Both the position numbers and the translations under genes were made by a program. From positions 22,530,501 to 22,594,500 of the forward strand of contig NC_044572.1 of NCBI RefSeq assembly GCF_901933205.1: 64,000 bases of DNA, read 5' to 3'. This document shows, in pieces, positions 1 to 12,800 of the stretch. The stretch's first letter is position 1; each line of letters begins with the position of its first letter. The DNA comes from Camarhynchus parvulus (lineage: Eukaryota; Chordata; Aves; Passeriformes; Thraupidae). A model generated the notes under the pieces. The model worked only from the letters and a program-made list of their open reading frames with translations, was not told where the DNA came from and did no database searches.

Positions 1-3000
1 TCTATGGCTTTCAGAGCACTGTAGTTAGCATCAGTGAAGTTTTTTGTTAATGTGGAGGTTGCTGTTAAACTAAGTATATCAGCAACTAATCTTAGCTGAG
101 CAAAAAAACTGCCAACAGCTATTTTAAAAATGGTTTACCTAAATAGTAAGACTATTTCTACCCCTACAGGCTCCAAGTTTGTGCATTGCTGCTGATAGGA
201 AAGATATACAAGCTGTAAAACTCATCTCCACTAAGTTTCCATCTACTCTTCAGAAATGCTTATTCTCCTACCTTTGTTCATGTTACATTTCTTTTATGAT
301 CTGCAAAAGCAAAAATGAAAACAACCAACCTATGAATCAGTGAAATAGCACATTTTCTTCTTTTATACTATAAGAACTTGCACTTTTCTTTTTATTTACT
401 AGACAGTAAATCTAAACACATTACGTGCAACAGAAATAAACATTGCTAAAACTTGCTGTTGGAAAACCATTAGGAAAAAGCCTGTGACTTTATAGCTTGC
501 TATTGCTGTTTAGCAATTGGGCTTAATCTATGTAAAACCTGTATCAAAGCACAAATATTTAAATCTGAAAGTATTTAGGCAGTCTGTCTGATGAGACAAT
601 TGTTTCTCGAGGTGACCAGAATTGTCTCATAGGTTCCTGGTTTTCTCTTGGCTGTCTTCTATCCATCTGTTTTCTTACACTTAGGGCATGTCAGGTTTGA
701 GCAATCCTGAATCTGCCCTCTGATGTTTTAGGCCAGAAACGTGTACCCCAGCTGTCCCTGGGCTGAACCTGAGCTCGTGTCCCACTGCACCAGGCTGTTC
801 AACACCCAACGAGCTCCCTAGGAGCAATGCCATCTCTTCTGGGCTTGTACAGGATTACTGGGGCCTCTAGGACAAGGGCTCTCAGCTGTTATAAATGTGA
901 AAAGAACAGCCAAAACAAGGGCACTTCATGAAGTGCCATCACCATTTAATTTCCCAGAGGTTTAGCTGTTTTAGAAACTCCATCTCACAGTGCACTTTTC
1001 ATAATTGCCTTTCTCAGGAGCTGCTTCTTCTGCCACTGGTCCCATCCCTGGCTAAGTTGTTAATTAACTTTTTTTTTTGTGCTGACAACCGGGACAGACT
1101 TAGCAAATTCCTTGGTGTCTACAGACAGTAATTTGAAAACTACTGATCATTATATTCACTGCTAGCAGAGAAAAAAAAACTCTATGCAGCCTTTTATTTC
1201 AGGCCTGCTCTAGACACCAAGATTTTTTTCATCATTGGAAGTCTTCTTTTTCAGACATTTACCTCAAATCTTTCCTAGCAATCCCACTTACAGATTACTG
1301 ACATCTGTCTCACGCTATGTTTTTCTTCAATTTAAGCAATCTTCAGCAAATAGTGAATTCTCAGTAGACTATAAAGTAAATTAACTACTTCTAAGTTAGA
1401 CCAAATTTTACATGGGTATTAAGATGCAGAGTATTCCCATTCCTATGTGAGGATTAAGAAGACAAGTAGTAAAAGTTTGTAAAGGTTGTAGTAAGGGATT
1501 TCTGAGTCTGCTGAATTACATTTAGAATGTAATTGATCTTTATAATTCAAATTATTATTCCTTAAACTTTTTGAATTTAATGCAGTTACTTCTCTGCCTT
1601 TCATGCTTCACTTAATCGCTTTTTGGAGAAAAATAATCAATGCAAAAAAATGCATTTCATGACTAATAAAAATGTAATTCCATAAAGATTGATTGAACTT
1701 TTGGGAAATATTCCAATCTACCAGAAACCTTGAATACCCACAGCTCCAGCTAAACTCAGAGTGATACATGGCTGTTCAGTACCTCCAAAAAATCAGGCCC
1801 ATGACCAGGTCCTCTCCTCTCCAGTTCTGCAGGATCACTCAGAAAAGTTTTGCCAATCTTACTGAGAGACACAGTCAAGGACCCAGTCACACTTCCTTGG
1901 GAACAGTTGCTGCAGCTGGCATGAAATACAAGTAAACTGACTTTGCTCCTCCCAAACTGAACAATAAATTTCACAGACATTTTTCAGAGGATTTCTAACC
2001 CACACTGTGTTTTCAGCTAGTGCTGCAATACTGTTGAGAATGTTTATGCTGGCCCAGACCTGCCATACAGACCCCTGGTTATCTGCAGAAGGTGACTGGC
2101 AATACCAACTCCTCAGCAACAAAGGACAGACTTTCCAAGCCCAGGTTGTTAATAAGTATCTCAAAACCTGTGTCACAATGGTCTCTTTTCCTTCTAGCAC
2201 TTTATTTTAGCATTTACTCTCATCATCTGGACTATTATTCTTATCTGTATCTATTAAACTACTTCATCCAAGAGGAAAACCAGGATCCTGGAGCACAGGG
2301 GGTGCACCCACCACAGCAGATCCACAGCACTGCAACAGAGAGGGGAAAATTCCCTCCTTCCAGGGGAGGTACCTGGGCATTCCCACCTAAACATGTTACT
2401 AAACATAAATAAACATCATAAATATGTTAATAAAGATATTAACCCATTGAACTCTGTTTTGTGGGCTTCCCCCACCCCTGACAGATCAAGACTGTGAGTC
2501 TGCCTTTGAACAATGGACATAGAAATTGCAACAATCAAGTCTCCTGGCTAAATCCACAGGTGGAGATATCTTTCTAATCCACTGGTGGTGATATCCTTCT
2601 ATTCTTATCCTCTCTAGCTCTTTCTTCTCCTTATGTATTTTCTTAAGTGATCTCTTTCTACTTTTATATTGTTGCATTTCTATACATAATAACCAAAAAA
2701 AGCTACATACCTCCTTTCCATTGCATCAAAATTGGTCTTAAATAAACCCTATGTGTCTTATGGGATACATAAGTCTTCAAAAGTCTCATAGCTTAATTCC
2801 ACCAAGTTTGAAAAATAATTTCCTTTGCAAGTTTTAAATTTGTGATATTTCTGAAAAATATTTCTTTGTTCCCTTTTTTAAGAGGTAAGGAGAGCAGAAT
2901 TTCACTATCTGTCATCTCTAAATTGCTAGTCTTTTTAATTTTCTCTCCTTAACCCTCCACAGGTCTGCCTAAAATAGACATTCCCCATCATTTAAGCATC

Positions 3001-6000
3001 ATAATTAGAGGGATTTTCAAACACCTAATCACACTATGACCACTTTTTCTGATTGCTCTTTAATTTGATGGTATTCTTCCTTAGATAGGATAACAGGCAA
3101 CTGAGTAGTAGTTCATATGAGAACAATAGTATATATTAGTTCCTACTTTCCTCTTTATCCACATTACTTTCTTGTTTACTTTTATCAGCAGAGGAACTGT
3201 GGGCACCTTTTCTCTTTATGCAGAGCTATGCAGATCCCTCTCTGTGTACCTGTTGTGCAGATCCCTCTCACAAGAGCAGTGGTTATGTACAGTGAGTTTG
3301 AGTTTCAGGTGTCTCACTAAGATTTCAGAAATGCTGCTCTGCAGCTGTGCCGGGGCAGTACAGACCTGTGCACCAAAATGAAGGGCTCAGAGCCAGCAGG
3401 TCTCTGCTCCCCACTGCAGGCCACCATGCTGGTGCCCTATTCCCCTACAGTGTGCATTATTCAGTATTCCTTGACCTTGCACACACTTCACTACATGTTT
3501 TGTAACCCTGAATTTGACTATTCTACATAACTGCCTGACATCTGCAGATTTGACTAATGAGCAAATCTCTTTCTCTTCCTATATATTCTTTATATATAGG
3601 ACTTAAACAAATGAAGAACACTTGGGCATTCAGTTGCTAACCTTGTGTCATTATTGAAGCAGAGAAAAGGTGAGAGGCTAAGTTAAAAAACTGTCAGATC
3701 ATTCTGAAGTAACCATGCATGGTTTTACTTATTCTGATGGTAACACTTTGGTGACTATTAGGTTCTTCAATTTTGAAAGATTATCTTTAAAAGGAGCAGG
3801 TACAAAATGAGGTAAAAAGTCAATGGCTGATCAGCATGACCTAATTTATCTGGGGATTTTCCACTGAACTGTAACGAGACATGCAGCCTCAGTTAGTTTC
3901 TAATGCCCAAAAAGCACCCATCCAAACCCTTAATATCACAAGCCATAACCAGTCTTCAAAACTAGATGTACTTGGTTAAAAAAAAATCTTCTAATCTTGG
4001 ATAAGGTTATCAGAAGGAGAGTTTTAGTATAGAGTTTGTAGAATTAGCCCCAAATAATGTCCTTGACTGAGATTGATAATATTCCTTTTGGACTGAGGAG
4101 AGAGAATGCCAGACTGTCTTCACTGAAGAAAGGCATGAGGCTGAGACTGATGCAGGAGGAAAGCTCCACATAAATCATTTAGCAGGGCCACAACTGAAAG
4201 CAGTCCAAGCAAAGGCTCTATAAGGATGGAGGGGGAGAAGGCAGGAAAAGCAACCACCACCGAGGGAGAGAGAGAGAATGCCATCTTCTTATCAGAAGAG
4301 AAATAAAAGTGGGCAAATAGGTAACAGGGTTTAAATAGACCAGCTGGTGCCAGAGAGCACAAAAAAATGACCAACCAATGTCTGGGCTATAGATGTTTAT
4401 TACTGCCAAGGGAAAGGTGAATGCCCTCTGCTGTGTCCTGTCTCCCAGAGAGGCATGCAAGGAAAAAATCATGTGAAAAGGTTAGTCAAAGCCATGGTGA
4501 TGTTTTCCTGCTGTTATATTTAGCTTATTTGAAGCACCTCAGGTACAGACTCTAGTTAGTACAGTAAAATGAGTCATGATGGGCTACAATGAAGAGATTG
4601 ACACCCTTGCAGAGCACAGAGGAGGGAAAATCAGATTCCCGTGATATATTAGCCTGTGGGATACTCTCCTAAGAGAATTCATTCTTACCTGAAGGTGCAT
4701 GGACAACCAGTACAATTTATGGAAGAGTGTGCAGGAAGTCGGTACTGACCCCATATTGACCCAAAGAAGTGCAAAGTGGCCTGACACCTTTCCCCCTGCT
4801 CCAAACTTCAAGCTTGGGTTCCAAGCACTCCTCTGTGAAACAAGGTGTGAACAAGTATCTTGTCTGTTCCAAACCTCAGACAGTAGGTACACATAACTAA
4901 AAACAGATGTTCTCTGCACCTTCTCTACACATTTTTTTCATGTTCTGCAGTTTAGATGCCATTTCTAACGCATATTTAATACTACTGTATTCTAACTCAT
5001 TCTCAGGAGTAACTAAAATCTAGTTCTCCCTCAATCTGGGCTTCTTGAAAGTGCAGGAATCTCGGGCCATGGATGAAGGGTTGAGTATTGATTTCTAGTC
5101 TCTTAAGCTCCAACTGTATTATTCCAGATAAAGTGTACTATATGGAGGTATTATTTAAGGATTGGAAGAGGAAAAGAGGTATTAAAACAAATATAAACAG
5201 GAACTAAATTTCTATTTTCCTCCTGTTACAAAACCCTTACAAATTTTGAAAAAAATCCAATTTGATGAGAATTAAAGAGCTCATTGGAATTAATATAAGC
5301 ATTTTGTTTTCCTTGCCTGTATAGATTGCTTTCAGTTAGAATTTAATTTGTTAAGAAAAGTGTTCTGATAGAGCCTTACTAAAGGAAAATCCACTATTGC
5401 ACTCAATCATTGCATTATTATAGACCAAAGTGAACACAAAATATCCGAAGAATGCTTAAGGGGAACACAAGCTTCATTAGGAAAATAATCCTCTGAAATA
5501 TGATAAAACATAAGGTAGGTATTCACTCTACCATGGCACAGATGAGGACTTTATTTTAAATCCATAACAGATTGAATTTTTTGCATGATGTTTTCTTTAA
5601 ACTGCCTTCCTTAATCTAGAAATACATTAAAATTCTCATCTGCCAGCTGTGCTGTTTTCAGCTGTAGCAAGCTGGTGATTTGTATCCTCCTGACGTTATT
5701 TTCTCCACATGAAGTAAAACATCACTGTCACAGTATTACAGAAAAGGAAAAAAATCTGAAATTTTTTATGGCTTGTCCTGGGGTTTTTATCTTATGCTTG
5801 AATTATTTCTATAATTAACAGGTCTGCTACAATTAAGCATATTTGCAAATATGTTTGGTGCAGAAATGTAAAAACCTGAGTCTGCCAAGATTAGAAAAAA
5901 AACCACAAACTTTTCAATCTTACGTATCTGTAGCAATGCTTTCCACAACCACCAAAATCCCTACATTCAGTGTGAAAGCTTGTGACGTCCTGTGATACAG

Positions 6001-8939
6001 CGATGGGCAAATCCAGCCCACTGGCATCAGAAGGAAAAAAGCGTTTTTGACTACGTCTGCTCTTCATTCTCAGCCTCCAAGGTCATTTCAAGAACTCCCT
6101 AGATCAGCTTAAGAGTGAGGCTGGCTATACTTTTGTGCTTAAAGATACATTTTATCCTGACATACTGTTGGCAATTCGTAAGTATTAAACCACTAGGAGT
6201 TTTTCTTTTACTTTAATAAAGATGACAGAGTAATCAAAACCACTGAGCTAAGTGCAACAAAAATTTTATTTTTCTATCTCATTTTTAAGCATATACTGCA
6301 TACAATTTTTGATCCTAAGCGCAAAATATAACTCACATGTCTATAGGATGCCAAAATCCCTTAGTCCATCTAAGCTACACCTATATTAGCAAGCAATAGA
6401 TACCAACAGAAGTGGCTCTGTAAAGTGAAATAGCTGGTGAGGACCTGGCATCCTCCCTGCTCGTATTGTGTGGGGTTTTTTCTGCATCAGACTAGCTGTG
6501 TTCACAGAGTGACTGCCAGCTCACCACTGGTGAACTCCGGGAGTGCATCTTCCAGATAAGTTCCACACAAAGGGAATCATGCTCTGAGGCTGCTCCCCAG
6601 TGCAAACTGAAGCATAGTACAGGAGTACATTTGAGAGGTTAACTGAATTCAGTGGGTGATCCATGGATGATATCCTGTTAGCTTTATTCCTTCCTCAAAG
6701 CTAAAACCCCCTGGAGTGCTGCTTTATAAGTATTTCTGAGGATGAATCCTCAAACTTAGCAGACTGCACTGAATCCCTCTTTTCTTCTTAACACATTGGG
6801 TGGCACTACAAGAAAACAAGTTTTTGTGGCACAGCCCATGAGGAGAAGGCTTCTGCCAGATTTCAGAACTGTTTTAACCTGTCAAACACTTTTACCTTTC
6901 ACTGCAAAATGGGTGGGAGGACTTCAGATATCTGTGATAAAAATTGCTGATTCTGGGTGAGACCTTGAGCACACATGGTTTCCTTATATAGATTCTTTTA
7001 TCTTAGAGCAGTTACAGGTTGAAGTCCTTCCCTGCCCAGCACTGCTCCCCACAAAAGCTCAGTGCAGTGGTAGGACAGGCACGTGTCCATCATCACTGGC
7101 TGCAGCAGCTGCCAGAGGGAATTTGCAGTAAGCAGATTCTCCATGACTCTTTTGTCCTTGGCCATTTTGCTGAGGCACCAGTGGCTCTGGCAGTCGTTTT
7201 CCAGAGTGGGCATTCCTCTGTTTGATTGTAATCCACTGGCTTTCTTCACATGTGTCATCAAAAAGCCATCAGGTAAGGGTTTTGGGGGTTTTTTTTTTGC
7301 TCTTTCACCTAGGGGCAGATCTGAGTCACTGACCTTGGAATGAAGGGCTCTGTATTTCAGTATCATGCTTCCCAAGAGAAGCTGTAACTCAGGCTGCTGA
7401 AATACCTAACAATTGGATTTCTGAAGACAGTCACTGAACTAACTTCTTTTTAACAGCAAAATGACACTGCTCTGGTTTACCCACACAGATTGTCTCTTCT
7501 TTTAAAGACAGAAATGTGATCTTCACCCAGAACATACCAAATACTTTTATTGATTTTATCCTTTTCCTTCATACCAGAAAAGGTCCATCTCAAAGCCACC
7601 TCAAATCTTTCTCAAATGTCGCCACGTGGAGAAAACTGATTCTTCTTTCATTTTAGGTAAGAAAGAAAATCATGGCTTATAATAGGCTCTCATTTTTTCT
7701 TTTAGATGTGATTACTTCAACTCTAGTACTAGGGTTAGGGTAACTCTTCTTACTTTACTCCAAAACAGGAATATCAGATTTAATAGAGAGATGTTTTTTA
7801 CTTCATCAGACTGCAAGATGATAAATACACTTTAATCCATTGGCACAGCTCCTACTTTTCTACCAGTACTCCCAGGGCAATGTCACTGTCACCTGGAGCA
7901 GTCACTGATATCCTGGAAAATGTAGTTAGTCTGTTTGTGACATGAAGGACAGAAGAGGGAATGGATATGCAATCTACAGTGAGAATAAGACAGCGTCTCC
8001 ATCGTAATACATGCTTGGTTCCAAAATTTTAGGAACAAAAAAGAAGAGCTGTCTTTAGCCATTTTTCCTTCTTAGAGGAAATCAGCCTTCATCTAGCAAG
8101 TAAGATGAAGAAAAGAGAAACTATGAGACAAGTAAAAGAATAATATTACAAGCAATGGCATATCTGAAATACCTTCTGGTACATGGCCAGGACATGAGGA
8201 ACAAACAGGTATAACTCAAAGGCTTAACTAATTTGTATAATTGGTGTCACAAATTCCTAGTGGAATATAGTAAGTATACAAAGAAGCACCTAGGGGGAGT
8301 TGAGAAGCACCTGAGATGCAGTGGTAGAGGGGTTATTTATCAAGAGCACTTTCTGAACTTTGGGAAAATCACATACAGTGAATGACAGTTTCAATGGTTT
8401 TTGGAATAGAAAAAAAGAGATTTTAAGGCAATATCTCCACTTCCAAAACAATGAGAGGTTGCTAGATGTGGTTGTTCAGAAACAACCCAAGGGAGACAGC
8501 CTGTTGGTGACTAGGGACATGACTTTCCTTTATGTATTTTGGAACAATTATATTGTAGGGCTCAAAATATTTGCTGCATGTACTGGAGACAGTCTTTTCT
8601 TTGAAAGGAAAATTATTAGGACAGTAGCTATTTTAAAATTATTCTGCCAGAGGCAGAAAATCATTTGGGTTAAGGAGACACTGTTGGAAACAGAAAAAAA
8701 AAGGGCTACAAAATATTGACAGCACTTTGAGAAAGCAGAAATTATTTATTGTCAGGTCTTTTGCATGGATAATGTGGGGTGTTTTTTAAAGTGAGAGACC
8801 TGGTGGTTACTGGAAACATGCCAATGACACAACTGAAACTACCTCAAAGCTAAGAATTCTAGTAGAAGATATTTTGACTTTATCAGTAGCAGTTTAGTGA
8901 TCTGAAAATAGAAAAAGGATCTGTTCACAGAATGAAAAC
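1..8939. other. AT-rich intergenic DNA, no gene recognised
   Basis: I see no exon, RNA gene or clear transposon here. Open frames on both strands are short and match no family I know, including a 125-codon minus-strand frame near 7.0-7.4 kb. Small items inside are a 25-bp tandem duplication at 2,551-2,600, a 14-bp direct repeat (3,229-3,242 and 3,256-3,269) and two telomere-like hexamers near 7,730. A somewhat GC-richer patch lies at about 600-900. Around 2,400-2,470 an AATAAA-containing stretch is followed by a C-rich segment that could be the end of an old LTR, but I could not place it. The part from about 8,000 to 8,940 may be the 5' side of the CR1 relic that follows. Confidence 0.6.
2551..2600. 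repeat. Tandem duplication, 2 x 25 bp
   Basis: Two adjacent 25-bp units (2,551-2,575 and 2,576-2,600) differ at only three positions. Both begin AATCCAC and end in TTCT. This is seen directly and looks like a small local duplication with no sign of function. Confidence 0.85.
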
Positions 8940-9850
8940 AAGGGCACATATCTTAAGGATATAAAAGAATTGCTCAAATTCGTTAAATTCAGCAAGGTTA
9001 AGGCTGAGTTGCAATTAACAGGGGACATAACAGACATAACAAGCAACAATAAAAGATTCTACAAATACATGACATATTAAAGAAGTAAAAGGAAGTATTA
9101 AAGAGGTGATATAATGAATGACCTGAGGAAGGCCATTGCATCCAATGCATTCTCTCTATTTTCAAATAGATGTTAACTATGATCCAATACTTAATTAAAT
9201 TAAATGTTTAAAGGAGATAGATAGGCATGTCTTCCTGAATATGGGCGAGGACATTGAAAAAGATAGAGATTTTCAATTTAGCTTAGTTCAATGACTTTCA
9301 ATTAAGTATCCTTAACAAAGCGACCCCCGTAATCTCTGAATCATAGCACTTGGAGAGCTGATGAGGAAGAGTAGAATTCCCTGAAGAGAAATAGAGGGCA
9401 ATCACAATGTCACACTTCAAAAAGGGGAAAATATCTCTTCTTGGGAGGGTGCAAACCAGTCCTTGAACTGTTCTTCCTTGAAAGACTTTGGGATAATTTG
9501 CTAAAAATTCTTTTCTAAGGCACAAAACAGTAAGATGGTAATACAAAAGAGAAAACATGGACTCCAGGAACAAATCACATCAAGTTGACATAATTTCTTT
9601 CCTTGATTGCTGGCCTAACTGGATAAGGGAAATGTCGCAGCTTTAATTAGGCTTTACTAATGTCTAGAATAAATTTAAATGTTCTAGTATACAAACTAGA
9701 GAACTAACTTCTACATGAAATCATGTTCAGGTGGATTGAAAAAAACTGTAGAGAACATGATCTCTGAGGGGAGATTAAGGAAAACCACAACAGTTTTGTC
9801 TAACGAAGAACTGGAACAATAACATTTTCTAGTATATCAGAATTTTTTTA
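8940..9850 (+). mobile_element. Old CR1-type LINE relic, reverse-transcriptase part of ORF2
   Basis: This is a decayed fragment of a CR1 non-LTR retrotransposon ORF2 on the plus strand. Segments follow the CR1 order. At about 8,990-9,150 is the linker between endonuclease and reverse transcriptase, with GGGACATAA and then TTCTACAAATACAT. Near 9,340-9,430 is the stretch that ends in the usual CTTCAAAAAGGGG. At about 9,550-9,660 is the part that in intact copies encodes the N-x-H-G-F motif and the segment after it (AACATGGACTCC, then AAATCACATC, then CTAACTGGAT). Near 9,735-9,750 is GGTGGATTGAAAA, typical of the next RT block. Many indels and stops break the frame, so it cannot make protein. 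Flanks fade without a clear end, as expected of an old, 5'-truncated copy. The call rests on recalled consensus; the subfamily is not assigned. Confidence 0.68.
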
Positions 9851-9869
9851 TATGCAATCATCTACATGA

Positions 9870-9882
9870 ATATATATATATG
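9870..9882. repeat. (TA)n microsatellite
   Basis: A short run of alternating T and A. It is seen directly and needs no further interpretation. Confidence 0.8.
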
Positions 9883-12800
9883 AGGTAATGCACATTAAAG
9901 TTGACACAGAAAAGCTTGAATTGCAACATAGGAGATTGGGGCTTGATATTGGAACAAACATTTCTCTTTTTAAGAATAGCTGAAACACCATAATGGACTG
10001 CCTGCTTTCTTTGGGCATGTCAGAGAAGTTCTCTTTCGATTGCTTTGCATAAGTGGTGACAGCAATATTCCAAAGTCCTGTTGCCTTCAAGCAATGATTG
10101 CGTCTTGGATCAACCAAAAACCTGCTAAAACTTGAGAATTATGCAACTACACAGGCCTTATAGAGACAACTAATCTTTAACACAAAAATTTATAAGAAAA
10201 TAGTTCCTTGTTCAGCAGCAACACACCCTTGAGTTCAGTTGGAGTTCCCTGTTTGATTTGGCACATATATAGAGAGAGTTCTGGTTTTCTGATTACTCAG
10301 AACCGACTATCCTGAGCTGTAAGGTATATAAATCCCTTTTAAGCCCCTGTGGGATTCAGAACAATACCCAGATATGCAGAAGGTGCAAACTTCACCCCAC
10401 ACTAAAAGAACAAGGAAGAAATTTCATGAAACGAAAAGGCAAATAGCTGTGTTTTTTAACCTTGATCCACTGCTTTTAATACTTATAAAATATATCCTTG
10501 AGGAAGCTCCTGCTATACTCTTCCAGAAGCTGCTCTAACCCTCAGGGCTGAGATTGACTCTAAGTCAGGATTGGTGCTCACCTCTAGAAGTATTACTTCC
10601 AGAACAAAGCTGGGGCCTGACTTTTTGTGTAGCAAGTTTGTATTGTTCCATAACTTTCCTAGGATGCAGAGGCTCCCAGTAAGGCTGTGGTATCTTTCAC
10701 TGTGATCTTCTTGTACACAACAGAGAGTAAAGATTGTGATGGAGAGTCACTCCTGAGTTCCCAGCAGACTGAATTTTCCCTTTACTCCATCACACAGTCC
10801 CCAGAGTGCTTGGTGTCCTAAGTGTTTTGTTAAACTTTACAAGCATTTCTCAAGCTGATAGTGTTCTACATGAGCAAAAGCAAGGTCTAGTGAGTGGAAC
10901 TAGCAGCATGTCAATACAATGATTTAGCATATTCACTGAAACAGTGTGCCTGGTTTCCTGTTGCAGAAAGAGAAATATCCTGTGACGTGGAATCCAGGAA
11001 GGAGTCAGCCAAATGGAAAAGCATGTGATGTAAAAATATGACCTATTTCAACATCAGCTGTTCGGAGTATACCAGTGATATCAGTGGTAAATAGTCTTAG
11101 TTTTTTAATATTTCTGAGAATTACTGTACAATGCTAGGAAATAAATTATTAGAAAACTAAAATTTAATACATTGGTTATCTAATTCCTGAAATAATAGTG
11201 GTAACCTACCATTCAAGCATCCTTCTTTCCTTTATAGACCTCCCTATTTAAATGTGACAATCTCCACTGCACTTTCATTTCAAATAGCATCCACCTGAAC
11301 ATTTCTTTCTGGTTTTTGGTGTTTAGGACGGAGGATTTTTTTTTTGTTTGTTATATTTTCCTTAAAATAGAGCATTTGCAATTAACATTCTGACATCTTT
11401 GTTTTTTCTATTTATAAATACTCACCAGATTTTCTTAAATGCTTTCATTATTCAGATTTTTTTGTTTAATTATTTAATAATATAGCTCTTTCCTGAATTT
11501 TTCCACTAGAACCTGACATTCCTGAAAAAAAAATGGAGTTGGTTGAACTGAAGTTATGAATTACATATCTGTTTTTTTTCTGCATACCATCCAGATTTTT
11601 ATATAAGTTTTCATTTTTGTAGAAGTCTTACAAGAATTGCAGATAAACAATAGAAAAATTACATCTGATCACAACTCACTACATACCTTTCCTTTCTGAT
11701 GACAGGTATTTGTGACTCATTGAATGGTTTGCAAAAGCTTTGTGATTACTGCGTCATTTCCTAAAAGATACCAGAGTTTTTGACCACACTGTCTAGTAAC
11801 TTAAAAAGAAAGCAGAAGGAAAAGAATGAAAATGAGGACAGAAAATAAATCCTTCTAACCAAGGTTCTAGTGCCTTTGCAAAACATTATTATCCAAAAGG
11901 ACAGATATATATGTGAAAGCCTGAAACTGTCACAAATAGGAATTACATTCCTGCTAAGAGCTGTATTAAAGACTTGGTGATATACTTCACTCCTTTGCTC
12001 ACTCTCTAGTAAGGAACTGAGACTTGATCTCCTCTGTTGTTTTTTTTCTCGTTCCTTCCCATATTTTCCACTTGTCACGTCCTTCCCTGATGGTGTTTCT
12101 CTAGCACCAGGCTGCACGGGCTGCAGCAGCAGTGGAAGACTTGGCAGAACTGACCATGAAGAGTCACAGACAGGCTTAAGTCAGCAAAATCTTCTGCTCC
12201 AGCTTTCAGGAGACATGCATATGTCTTCCAAAGGCTAAATAAACAGAAGGCACCTGTGACAAAACCAAGTGATTCTTCTCTTAGTGTTGGCTCATGTTCC
12301 TTTATATCCTCCTTTAAAACACAAAGCAAAAGATTAGCCTGAAGACTTTGAAGGACTTTCTTTAGCCACACCATTTTCTTTCTGAATAACTAGCCTAGCT
12401 TATTTAGTGAAGTATTATACATCAATAGTGCGGGGAAAAAAGGAAAAAGCCATCCAACTTACTGGTATTGAAATGCTCTCATGTGTCCCCCTAGTTCTAC
12501 TTACCATTTTATCCAGTCCTAACCACCTCAGGGCAGCATGCATTTTATTTGTAGATGAGAAAATTCACTGATATTTTCTCCACTCTAGAAAGTTTCCATT
12601 GTACTCATCTTGCATTGTCTCTAGGTAATAATGGTATTGTCAACACCAGTGACCAGCTTGTGATGGGTCATTCCTTTGAAGAGCTTCTATTCAGATTAGC
12701 ACACAGAATCTTTTCCATTTGTCAATTATATAAAGCACATGGAATAGCAGATGCCATAGCCTGGACACCAACATAATGCTTGTTTTTCTATTCTTCTGTA

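Noticed and set aside
2390..2480. Possible LTR end (AATAAA followed by a C-rich segment)
   Set aside because: No TATA box, LTR boundary or family similarity could be found around it.
6998..7375. 125-codon minus-strand frame
   Set aside because: No familiar motif, no supporting splice sites, and a length within chance.
8360..8719. 119-codon plus-strand frame before the CR1 relic
   Set aside because: No recognisable domain. It may lie in a more decayed part of the same LINE, but I could not align it.
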